This document shows positions 53,699 to 61,315 of a DNA stretch of 64,000 nucleotides, piece after piece. The position numbers and the translations under genes are program-made. The stretch's first letter is position 1. The number at the start of each line of letters is the position of its first letter. Source of the stretch: Halalkalibacter nanhaiisediminis (GTDB taxonomy: Bacteria > Bacillota > Bacilli > Bacillales > Bacillaceae_D); contig NZ_VLKZ01000001.1 in NCBI RefSeq assembly GCF_007830185.1, positions 310,001 to 374,000 of the forward strand, in the 5' to 3' direction. The notes below the pieces were generated by a model. It had not been told where the DNA came from and searched no databases. It worked only from the letters and a program-made list of their open reading frames with translations.

Positions 53699-55117
53699 TT
53701 GAGAGTGGATGTGGCAATTGTTGTTGGAATTTATTTTGTGATCTTAATTGGATGGGGCCTGTTCAATTTCATTAAAAGCAATAAACGAACAGATGTCTCT
53801 CTGGAAAGTCAATACATTGGTGATCGTTCATTTGGAACGTGGCCTCTTTTAGCCACTCTAGTAGCTTCATGGGCAAGTAACTATACGTTGCTGGCAGCAG
53901 CAGAAAGTGGGTTTCGTAATGGGATATCTGGACCGATTTGGTACGCATTAGGGGTCGCTTTACCAATTCTTTTCTTTGTTTGGCCAGTTAATATTGTCGC
54001 AAAAATACGAGAAGCCATGCCGAATGGCGTCACGATCGTTGAATATGTGGGAAAGCGTTACGATGAAAAATCACGACTTGCTTCATTAATTATCGTGTTA
54101 GTATCGAACATTTTGTATTTGATCTCCGTCGTCATGGCAGTTGGAATTGTGTTGTCCTCATTATTAAATATTGATATTAGTACTGCTACAATTATAGGTG
54201 GAGCCGTTCTTGTTTTATATACTGCGTTAGGTGGATTTGAAGCGGTTGTTTGGACTCATGTATATCAACTTGTGCTTGCTGGGCTTTCTGTTATTGTTGC
54301 ATTAATTTTAACGATACAAAATGTGGGCTTTACACAATTTGTTGATGGGATTCCTTCTGAAAATTTGAATTTCTTTGCTTGGGGACCACTTCAAATGGTC
54401 GACTTCTTTCTTGTCTTAACTGCATTAACCATTGCTTCTCCAGTTATTTGGCAGAGAATCTTTTCGGCAAAAGATAGTAAGTCAGCATCAAAAGCAATCT
54501 GGTGGTTTGGTCCAATTTGGGCTCCATTTGCTGTAGGGGCTGGGATCATGGGAATGGCTGCATTTATGCTCATGCCTGATATTGCTCCAGCTTCTGCTTC
54601 AACTCGTTTTGTCATGGAATTGTTCCCTAACTGGGCTGCTATTTTATTTTTATTAGGTGGATTGGCACTCGTCTTCTCATCTGGTGATGCAACGGTAAAT
54701 AACATCGCATCGATCGTCCAGTTTGACATCATTAAAAAAATTGTGAAGAAGCCTTTAACAAAGAAACAAAATTTATATATTGGCTTTGCGTTACAAATTG
54801 TTTTGGGAGTTATTAGTATTGCTGGTGCATTAGGTTTTACAAGTATTTTAGGACTGCTTGTCATTAATAGTGCTGTTAATATCGCTTTGATTTTACCTTT
54901 ATACTTAGGTCTTGTTTGGAAGGGGACAAGCTCGAGTGGTGCGTTTTGGTCTATGGTACTTAGCATCGGGATAGGTGGAACGATGCTCGTGCTTAATTTA
55001 GGCCCTTTGGCAAACCTTGCTTCGCTTGTCATCTCAACAGCTGTTATTATCGTCGTTTCCTACATTTCAAAAGATGCACACACAGATTTACAGCAGGGAG
55101 GGAAGTACAGTGCCTAA
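53699..55117 (+). CDS. Sodium:solute symporter (SSS family)
   Basis: 472 residues, TTG start eight bases after AGGAGG. About 13 membrane helices with the SSS signatures TLVASWASNYTLLAAAESG, ALGGFEAVVWTHVYQ and SGDATVNNIASIVQFDI. It imports an organic solute with sodium; the neighbour Pcp suggests a pyroglutamyl or related peptide or amino acid, by inference. It overlaps the next small gene by 8 bp. Confidence 0.88.
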   Translation: MRVDVAIVVGIYFVILIGWGLFNFIKSNKRTDVSLESQYIGDRSFGTWPLLATLVASWASNYTLLAAAESGFRNGISGPIWYALGVALPILFFVWPVNIVAKIREAMPNGVTIVEYVGKRYDEKSRLASLIIVLVSNILYLISVVMAVGIVLSSLLNIDISTATIIGGAVLVLYTALGGFEAVVWTHVYQLVLAGLSVIVALILTIQNVGFTQFVDGIPSENLNFFAWGPLQMVDFFLVLTALTIASPVIWQRIFSAKDSKSASKAIWWFGPIWAPFAVGAGIMGMAAFMLMPDIAPASASTRFVMELFPNWAAILFLLGGLALVFSSGDATVNNIASIVQFDIIKKIVKKPLTKKQNLYIGFALQIVLGVISIAGALGFTSILGLLVINSAVNIALILPLYLGLVWKGTSSSGAFWSMVLSIGIGGTMLVLNLGPLANLASLVISTAVIIVVSYISKDAHTDLQQGGKYSA

Positions 55118-55304
55118 AGTAGTCAAAGGAACCATTTTGGCAGTCGTGATTTATTGTCTATTTTATTTAGTAGCAACCTTATTTCCTACTATTGTGTGGG
55201 AAATTCCTGGTAGTATTATCTACTTATTGCTTATGTATGCCATCATCGGTTGTTTTGGGATGGTTGTTGTTCTACCATTAGTTATTTTAAAAACGAGAAA
55301 ATGA
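55110..55304 (+). CDS. Small two-helix membrane protein coupled to the symporter
   Basis: 64 residues, GTG start behind GGGAGGGAAG, inside the last codons of the symporter. Two hydrophobic helices (TILAVVIYCLFYLVATLF; IIYLLLMYAIIGCFGMVVV). Small subunits like this accompany several SSS transporters. It is followed 10 bp later by pcp. Confidence 0.7.
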   Translation: MPKVVKGTILAVVIYCLFYLVATLFPTIVWEIPGSIIYLLLMYAIIGCFGMVVVLPLVILKTRK

Positions 55305-55314
55305 GGTGCTACTA

Positions 55315-55944
55315 ATGAAAATATTAATTTCAGGTTTTGAACCTTTTGGTGAGATGAAGGTAAACCCAACGCAAGCCATTGTTGAGAGAGTATCAGGCAT
55401 TCAGTTTGATGGAGCAGAGATAAAGACTGTGTTGCTTCCAGTTCATTACGACGAGTGTTTAGAAAAAATGACGAATTATATTGATGAGGTGAAACCTGAT
55501 GTTGTTATTTCTTGTGGCCTTTACGGTGGAAGAACGGCTATTACTCCAGAAAGAATTGGAATCAATGTAAAAGATACAATGGCCGAAGAACCGATCGCAG
55601 ACAACAGAGGGAAGAAACCAATGGATGAACTTATCGACCCAGCAGGGGAGGACGGATTATTTTCAACCCTTCCAAATAGGCAAATTGTCAACAATCTAGT
55701 AAAAGAGAATATTCCTTCCTTCATTTCGAATACAGCAGGGACCTATATTTGTAATAACACACTTTACGGAGTGTTAAATCACATTAAGAAAAATGATTTA
55801 GACATAAAAGCAGGGTTTGTTCATTTTCCAGCATCAGTGGAAATGGCAGTGGAAAAACCGACTATGCCTACGATGCCGCTTGACCTTATGGTGAAGGCGC
55901 TTGAAATTACTGTGAAAACATGTATTGATGAATTTTCTGCATAA
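55315..55944 (+). CDS. pcp: Pyroglutamyl-peptidase I
   Basis: 209 residues from ATG 55315 behind GAGGTG. A C15 cysteine peptidase that removes N-terminal pyroglutamate. The active-site set is present: glutamate in TPERIGINV, cysteine in TAGTYICNNTLYG, histidine in AGFVHFPAS. SGFEPFGEMKVNPT is the family N-terminus. It is the last gene of the IclR operon, before a terminator. Confidence 0.95.
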   Translation: MKILISGFEPFGEMKVNPTQAIVERVSGIQFDGAEIKTVLLPVHYDECLEKMTNYIDEVKPDVVISCGLYGGRTAITPERIGINVKDTMAEEPIADNRGKKPMDELIDPAGEDGLFSTLPNRQIVNNLVKENIPSFISNTAGTYICNNTLYGVLNHIKKNDLDIKAGFVHFPASVEMAVEKPTMPTMPLDLMVKALEITVKTCIDEFSA

Positions 55945-55958
55945 GGAATGAGAGAGTC

Positions 55959-55987
55959 GCCAGTCGTTGTTACTGGTGGCTTTTTTG
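55959..55987 (+). terminator. Terminator of the IclR-symporter-pcp operon
   Basis: GCCAGT closes on ACTGGTGGC with six T residues. The next bases, TTTGGGAGCGAGTG, are like those after the terminator at 52303. Confidence 0.8.
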
Positions 55988-56116
55988 TGCGTTTGGGAGC
56001 GAGTGTTAAGTGTTTTAGTGGAATGGGAGGAATTATCACCTGAACTAGCTCAACGTAAGGTTTCAGGAATGTGAGATTTTATAACATTATTTTTAAAAAA
56101 ATTTATTTGAAAGAGT

Positions 56117-56185
56117 TTGAAATTTCAAAAATGATCTCTTATAATAAGATACTGTGATTCCGTTTTTTAGAATGATATCTCAATT
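56117..56185 (+). promoter_or_regulatory. Second copy of the IclR-type promoter/operator
   Basis: TTGAAA (56117-56122), 17 bp and TATAAT (56140-56145), followed by TCCGTTTTTTAGAATGATAT at 56160. The block is alignable with 52750-52860, so the same regulator may act here. Confidence 0.6.
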
Positions 56186-56323
56186 ATTAGGATGTGAATC
56201 TTTGGCTACCACTAATAAATGAACAAAGCTAGTTTTTTCGCAAAACACTTATTTTTGTAAAAAATATGAAGTTAAACCTTTTTATGAATAAAACTTGATA
56301 AACTAAAAAAGTTTTATTTTTTG

Positions 56324-56335
56324 ACTGTATACAGT
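56324..56335 (+). promoter_or_regulatory. Perfect palindrome ACTGTATACAGT
   Basis: A 12-bp perfect palindrome with a GntR-type TGTATACA core, 52 bp before the next start codon. It overlaps a TATAAA that could be a -10. Operator role inferred. Confidence 0.5.
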
Positions 56336-56387
56336 ATAAAAGGTCTAGTTTAAAAGTGTTTGTATATGAGCATGAGAGGTAGGAATA

Positions 56388-57053
56388 ATGATGCCAACAC
56401 AACAATGGGCAGTCAAATCAAAAAATAGAAGTATGCAAGTGGGAGATAGAGTCGTAGTTACGAACTCAATAAAAAATGGATTGATTGAATTAAAGCCAAT
56501 GGATAGTGGTGTCATTGTCTATTTAGAAGATCAATCTAGGGCAACGGTGTGGTTTCGTCATTTTGGATGCTTCGTAGATGATCCTATTATTCGAGTTTTA
56601 CAAGTGTATGCGAATAACAAACAAAACGGGAATTTAGACGGGATGACAGTTGAATTGGAGAAAGAGAGCTTGGCCATAGAATACAAAGATAGTCAAAGAG
56701 AAGACTTTTATCATATAACAGTATGGGAGGACAAAGCATTAGATATCCCATTTTTCCAAGTGAATAATAAGTATCGTGTGCAACCCTCTATAGAACAAAA
56801 AAATGCTCAAAGCGAGTGGGAGCCTATGTATAAATATGATTTGTGGCAAATTATCGATATCATTGAATATGGCTTTAATGAATGGATAAAAGAAGTGGTG
56901 TTAAGAGATGTTTTGAAAGAAGGAAAGGAAGTCAGTACCTATTTGAATTTATCGGATGAGTCCTGTAAAGAAATAGATGCGAAGAAAAAAGAACTCGAGT
57001 TAGCTTGTGCTAAAGCAACAGGAGTATTTTATGATTTTGCAAAAAGAGCATGA
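56388..57053 (+). CDS. Hypothetical protein (221 residues)
   Basis: ATG behind GAGAGGTAGGAATA. Residues 15-75 look like a small beta-barrel (VGDRVVVTNSIKNG, GVIVYLEDQSRATVWF). The rest is mixed alpha/beta with a helical end rich in lysine and glutamate. No family recognised. It has the promoter copy and the palindrome upstream and its own terminator. Confidence 0.65.
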   Translation: MMPTQQWAVKSKNRSMQVGDRVVVTNSIKNGLIELKPMDSGVIVYLEDQSRATVWFRHFGCFVDDPIIRVLQVYANNKQNGNLDGMTVELEKESLAIEYKDSQREDFYHITVWEDKALDIPFFQVNNKYRVQPSIEQKNAQSEWEPMYKYDLWQIIDIIEYGFNEWIKEVVLRDVLKEGKEVSTYLNLSDESCKEIDAKKKELELACAKATGVFYDFAKRA

Positions 57054-57082
57054 TGTGAGATTAATTGAATGAAGGAGAGAAG

Positions 57083-57115
57083 AGCCACCAGTTATTGCTG
57101 GTGGTTGATTTTTTG
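57083..57115 (+). terminator. Terminator (CCACCAG type) of the 221-residue gene
   Basis: CCACCAG-TTATTG-CTGGTGG followed by TTGATTTTTT, nearly the same hairpin as at 52303. Confidence 0.8.
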
Positions 57116-57181
57116 TATTTGAGAGCGTGTGTGTCAAACATGAGTATTTATTAACATTTATTATCCGAAGCTAGAGCATAA

Positions 57182-57274
57182 TTCAGTCGAGTAGCAGATA
57201 ATTCGGTCTAACTCGGCCTTAATTCGGTCTAATTAGAAGATAATTCGGTCTAATTAGAAGATAATTCAGTCTAA
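57182..57274 (+). repeat. 21-bp-period TTCGGTCTAA array 5
   Basis: Units start at 57182 (degenerate), 57202, 57223, 57244 and 57265 (TTCAGTCTAA): spacing 20, 21, 21, 21. TTATTATCCGAA precedes. It lies past the terminator of the upstream plus-strand gene and has the same polarity. Confidence 0.9.
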
Positions 57275-57430
57275 CGAGTATCAACATTGATTTAATTGAT
57301 CATATCATTTAAAATATTAAGTGAAAGGGCTTACACTTTCGCTTTACACACTATATGACTAATTGTCATCGATAAAACTTGTTCAAATGAAAGGGAAATA
57401 GAGTTCTAACAATCTCTTTTTTAACGAAAA

Positions 57431-57444
57431 TGTAATCGATTACA
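57431..57444 (+). promoter_or_regulatory. cre/LacI-type operator 3
   Basis: TGTAATCGATTACA, a perfect palindrome of the same type as the two sites before the sugar-binding protein, 25 bp before the glycosidase start. Confidence 0.7.
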
Positions 57445-57468
57445 TTAAAAAGATAAGGAGTGAAAAGA

Positions 57469-58614
57469 ATGTCAAACATCAGTTCTTACGGTGGAGATCA
57501 GAACAGAAAGTTTAAGGCAACTGGCTTCTTTAGAGTAGAAAAAGCGGATGATCGTTGGTGGATGGTTGATCCTGACGGAAATGCCTTCGTCACAATTGGT
57601 GTGAATCACACAGATGAAACGAATTTGAAGTATGAGCATAATTTTGATATTTGGAAAGAAAAGTATGGATCTAGGGAAAACTGGCTGAAAGGTTTATCTA
57701 AGGATCTTAAAGATTGGGGATTTAATACGATTGGTTGGACAGGAGATTATATTAGTGGAGACTGGGGTAAAGCACTTGATTGGTACGGGGACCCTATCAA
57801 TCTAGGACATTCCACTGGTTGGGCTGCGGCTGATTATAAAGTGGCTGATATGCCATATGTTTTACAAATTCGAGTTTCAGAAATTGAAGACTGGAATGGA
57901 CAGCCAGCTTATCCAGATGTTTATTCGGATGAATTTGATAAGTATTGCGGCTATCTTGCTCGTAGCATTTGTGCAGATCATGCAGACAGTAAAAACCTGA
58001 TTGGTTACTTCTTAGTAGATATTCCTGGTTGGATTCCTCATGCTAGCGGAAGATTTTTCAAAGGCTTTGAAGGACTTAGCGAGGAAGAGCATAATAAAAA
58101 GCTATTTGATGTAGCAACTAAATATTACGAGACGATGACAAAACATATTCGTCAATATGATCCAAACCACCTTATTTTAGGGGACCGATATAACGGAAAC
58201 AAAGGCATTCCAGAACCAGTTCTTGAAGCAATGAAGCCTTTCGTAGATGTGCTGTCTATTCAATACTTTACAAGCAACAACAAAGAAGGATATGAGCAAA
58301 TGCGCAACGACTTTGCGAAATGGCAGAAAATTGTCGATAAGCCAGTAATCAATGCTGATATCGGTAACTGGTGCCAAACAAAGATGAATCCTAACCGAGT
58401 AAGTGATTTAAAAACTCAGACTGATCGTGCTGAGGATTACATTGCTTCCATTAATGAACTTTTAAATGAACCATGGTTTATTGGTTGGCATTGGTGCGCT
58501 CACGTCGAGAATAAGGCTAGAGGTTGGGGAATTAAAGATCCATATGATAACCCATATAGCGATTTTATCGATCCTGTTAAAGAATTTAACAAAAAAATCT
58601 ATGAAACCATTTAG
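57469..58614 (+). CDS. Agarase-like glycoside hydrolase (TIM barrel)
   Basis: 381 residues from ATG 57469 behind AAGGAG. It opens with FFRVEKADDRWWMVDPDGNA and IGVNHTDETN, has DWGFNTIGWTGDY, and ends with WFIGWHWCAHVENKARGWGI. WWMVDPDGxxF..GVN plus GFNTIG is seen in beta-agarase and related GH50/GH-A proteins. There is no signal peptide, so it would work on imported oligosaccharides. The shared operator links it to the binding protein and the esterase. The exact family is uncertain. Confidence 0.65.
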   Translation: MSNISSYGGDQNRKFKATGFFRVEKADDRWWMVDPDGNAFVTIGVNHTDETNLKYEHNFDIWKEKYGSRENWLKGLSKDLKDWGFNTIGWTGDYISGDWGKALDWYGDPINLGHSTGWAAADYKVADMPYVLQIRVSEIEDWNGQPAYPDVYSDEFDKYCGYLARSICADHADSKNLIGYFLVDIPGWIPHASGRFFKGFEGLSEEEHNKKLFDVATKYYETMTKHIRQYDPNHLILGDRYNGNKGIPEPVLEAMKPFVDVLSIQYFTSNNKEGYEQMRNDFAKWQKIVDKPVINADIGNWCQTKMNPNRVSDLKTQTDRAEDYIASINELLNEPWFIGWHWCAHVENKARGWGIKDPYDNPYSDFIDPVKEFNKKIYETI

Positions 58615-58620
58615 TTTAAC

Positions 58621-58664
58621 AATAATAACTAGTCCCTCTTTTTTAGGGGACTAGTTATTATTTT
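58621..58664 (+). terminator. Terminator of the glycosidase gene
   Basis: AATAATAACTAGTCCCT pairs with AGGGGACTAGTTATTATT, a 17-bp stem, then TTTTG. Very strong. Confidence 0.92.
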
Positions 58665-58832
58665 GTTAATTGTAAAGATCGACTCATCACTTTCTAACAT
58701 CAAATAAGAGCATTTCACTTTTCTCTGTTCGATTATCTTACAAATTGCTTTTCAAATCACCTTTTTCAGACTATTATAATAACTAACAGGAAGAGCTGAC
58801 CAAACAATACAAATGAGATAGGAGTGGATCAT

Positions 58833-59087
58833 ATGAGAAGAGAGCATACTAAAGGGTTGACAGTGAAGAATCATTATTTAGCAGAAATTGATTATATCGG
58901 TGAAAGAGAGTATAAAAATAAGTGGAGCTGGGATATCTATATTGCAGCTAATGAGAAGGAAGAATATCATGGTAAGGCATTAGCTCCTGGTAAGGGGATC
59001 GAGATTCCTTGGACACCGCTTGCAGGACAAGATTTGCTTGAAGAAATGATGGATATGTGTGAGCAGCAAATGCCAAAGTGTTCATAA
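58833..59087 (+). CDS. Small hypothetical protein (84 residues)
   Basis: ATG 58833 behind ATAGGAGTGG. The product begins MRREHTKGLTVKNHYLAEID and includes WSWDIYIAANEKEEYHGKA and CEQQMPKCS at the end. Soluble, acidic, no known family. It has its own terminator. Confidence 0.65.
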   Translation: MRREHTKGLTVKNHYLAEIDYIGEREYKNKWSWDIYIAANEKEEYHGKALAPGKGIEIPWTPLAGQDLLEEMMDMCEQQMPKCS

Positions 59088-59134
59088 TATGTACTGGTTG
59101 ATGAAGGTGTTTTTACTAGCTAAAGCAGACAATA

Positions 59135-59184
59135 CCCCCAGAATAATGGACTGATGAGTCGTCTTTTATTCTGAGGGTTTTTGT
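59135..59184 (+). terminator. Terminator after the 84-residue gene
   Basis: CCCCCAGAATAA closes on TTATTCTGAGGG with a TTTTTG tail. Confidence 0.8.
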
Positions 59185-59298
59185 GTGTTATCGATCAAAT
59201 GAGTGAAAAAGATGCTTTTTTCGTCTGATAGATTGTGACATTTTTCTCAGTTGGAATATAGTACTATAGGTGTAATGTAAAATATTGGGGGTTAGTGT

Positions 59299-60126
59299 AT
59301 GCCTTTAGTTTCTGTTATTATTCCGACTTATCATCGTCCAATTTATTTGTGTGAAGCTTTAGAATCTATCCATCGTCAAACATGTAAAGACTTAGAAGTC
59401 GTTATCATCAACAATGGTGATGAGGATATTGATTATGTCGTTGAGCTGTATCCTGAGTTGGGTATAACGATTCTTCCATTTGAAGAAAATCATCCAGTAA
59501 AGGCACGAAATAGAGGGGTCCAAGTGGCTAAGGGAGAATACATTATGCTGCTTGATGACGACGATATGATTACACCTTGTCATCTTGAGCGCATGGTGGG
59601 TGAGCTTGAAGATGTGGATCTCGTTTATACAGATGCAGAGATTTTTGATTATGTAACCGAGGATAAAAGTCGCATTCCTACTCAGCGACTTTTATTTGCG
59701 TACGATAATGATCTAGCAGGAATGAGAACCTTTTCGACTTATTTATCATCTGGTAGTTTGTATCGAAAGGACATTCATCAAAAAATCGGCTATTTTGATG
59801 CTGAAGTGTATAACTACTGGGATTGGGATTTTTTCTTGCGGGTCAGTGAAGTGGGGTTGGTGAGGCGTGTGCCAGTAGCGAGTGTGCTCTATGCTTTTTC
59901 GAATATGGGAGATAACTTATCTAAAAATGTGGCTTCAAAAGAGAGAAAAGCCCGTTTTCGGCACTTTTGTACAAAACATCATTTAGGTCCGCTGCCGTCG
60001 AGGAATTTTCTCATGTTGCTAGAAGAACCTGAGTTGGTGAGTCGAAAGGCAGAATCATTGCGAGTGTGGGACGGAGAGGCTGTTGTTTCACGGTTGGAGC
60101 AAGGAGTGTGTGACAGCATCATATAA
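59299..60126 (+). CDS. Family 2 glycosyltransferase
   Basis: 275 residues, GT-A fold: VSVIIPTYHRP, INNGDEDIDY, KARNRGVQVAKGEYIMLLDD with DDDDM as the metal site, and YWDWDFFLRVSEVG as the acceptor region. No membrane helices. It stands alone, so the acceptor is unknown; a wall or surface glycan is likely. Confidence 0.88.
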   Translation: MPLVSVIIPTYHRPIYLCEALESIHRQTCKDLEVVIINNGDEDIDYVVELYPELGITILPFEENHPVKARNRGVQVAKGEYIMLLDDDDMITPCHLERMVGELEDVDLVYTDAEIFDYVTEDKSRIPTQRLLFAYDNDLAGMRTFSTYLSSGSLYRKDIHQKIGYFDAEVYNYWDWDFFLRVSEVGLVRRVPVASVLYAFSNMGDNLSKNVASKERKARFRHFCTKHHLGPLPSRNFLMLLEEPELVSRKAESLRVWDGEAVVSRLEQGVCDSII

Positions 60127-60202
60127 GAAAGAATTGGGTTTTGTCTTGTGTTATGATAAAGGGGGATGAATGAATTTTTGACTTAATGTAGGAGCCATAT
60201 AC

Positions 60203-60763
60203 ATGAAAAGAGCAGTTGTCATTAGTATCATTTTAGTTATTGCTGTCATCGGAATTGGGCAATGGCATTGGCAAAATCAAATCAATGAAACAGCGAAACA
60301 AGTGAATATTGAGCTTGAGAATGAAAGAAATGCTAAAGAGGAATATCTGCCGCAAGCAGTAGATGAGCCAAATCAATCAGAGAGACCAATGGGAGAGATA
60401 AAAGCGGAGTTTGCGACAAGTTTTCAGGAGGCTAATACAGCATACGAGGCAACGATCTCTCAGCTTATGCTAGAGGCTGAACAGGAATATGTTGAGGTCG
60501 TTCTTACTGGTGAACAAAGCCATCAGGAATTGGTCGATGCCTATCAGCAGGCGTTTTTTGAAGCGCAAACAGAATGGTCTGAAACGTTTTGGCGTGAATA
60601 TGAACAGCTTCAGCTCGAATTGGTTGAGAATGGTTACTGGCGCGAGGATGCATTTGATTTTGAATTTGAGCATGAGCTGATTCTTGAGGTAACAACCCAT
60701 ACGTTTATCCAAGCGTTGTTGCTGCTTGGTCAAAATATTCAAATGGAGTCCATCGCAAATTAA
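60203..60763 (+). CDS. Membrane-anchored hypothetical protein (186 residues)
   Basis: MKRAVVISIILVIAVIGIGQ is a signal anchor. The remainder is outside the membrane, acidic and helical (QEANTAYEATISQLMLEAEQ, FFEAQTEWSETFWREYEQLQ), probably coiled coil. Family not recognised. Convergent with the TM2 gene and sharing its terminator. Confidence 0.65.
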   Translation: MKRAVVISIILVIAVIGIGQWHWQNQINETAKQVNIELENERNAKEEYLPQAVDEPNQSERPMGEIKAEFATSFQEANTAYEATISQLMLEAEQEYVEVVLTGEQSHQELVDAYQQAFFEAQTEWSETFWREYEQLQLELVENGYWREDAFDFEFEHELILEVTTHTFIQALLLLGQNIQMESIAN

Positions 60764-60765
60764 TA

Positions 60766-60806
60766 AACCCTTCTATGAGAATGGAAGCTCAGAGAAGGGC
60801 TGTTTT
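60766..60806. terminator. Bidirectional terminator between convergent genes
   Basis: ACCCTTCT closes on AGAAGGGCT with T on the plus strand and a T-rich run on the minus strand, serving both neighbours. Confidence 0.7.
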
Positions 60807-60819
60807 GTGATCGATTGCT

Positions 60820-61050
60820 TCAGTACCTGGCATGTCGCCGATTGATGCGTTCGGCTGAACGGTAGGCATCAATCATGCCCCATAGCCAGATAATTGGCGT
60901 CGTGATAAAGCCGATAAGTACATAAATAAGTAACCACGAAATAGCATAAGCAATGATAAACATGATTCCTTTTAAGAATTGACCGTTGTAAATCTGACCT
61001 AAGCCAGTAATGAAAAATGAAAGAACGGCTGCGAGTCCTGCGCTTTTCAT
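60820..61050 (-). CDS. TM2-domain membrane protein
   Basis: 76 residues starting behind GGGGGAAG. The TM2 pattern is clear: SFFITGLGQIYNGQFLKGI (helix-turn with G-x-x-Q-x-Y-x-G) and a second helix ending WLWGMIDAYRSAERIN. TM2 proteins are small two-helix membrane proteins of poorly known role. Confidence 0.85.
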   Translation of the reverse strand: MKSAGLAAVLSFFITGLGQIYNGQFLKGIMFIIAYAISWLLIYVLIGFITTPIIWLWGMIDAYRSAERINRRHARY

Positions 61051-61155
61051 ACACTTCCCCCTTGATATAGGATATTCAACTTTTTAAAAAAGGATTTTAC
61101 TATTATATATTATTCCCGTTGAAAATTATATTGAAACGGAGGGGGGTGTCTAAAG

Positions 61156-61216
61156 ATGAAGACATCATAAAGTAGAAAAAAGAGCCTATCATTTAAACTG
61201 TTAAGCTCTTTTTTTG
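61156..61216 (+). other. Minimal ORF (MKTS) with strong ribosome site, followed by a terminator
   Basis: ACGGAGGGGGGTG lies just before ATG-AAG-ACA-TCA-TAA (61156-61170). A terminator follows: AAGAGC (61180) closing on GCTCTT (61205) with seven T. No longer gene precedes the terminator. It may be a leader or small-RNA unit, or a decayed gene. Confidence 0.4.
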
Positions 61217-61269
61217 CCGTGAGTTTTTAGGAGATCAATATTTCCCCTTCCGAAATTTTCGAAAAGCTG

Positions 61270-61275
61270 TATAAT
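61270..61275 (+). promoter_or_regulatory. -10 element of the BenE gene
   Basis: TATAAT 41 bp before the start codon; the -35 is weak (TTCCGA region). Confidence 0.5.
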
Positions 61276-61315
61276 GAGATCAGCTAAAATTTTACAACTA
61301 AAGAGGGGAATCGAA

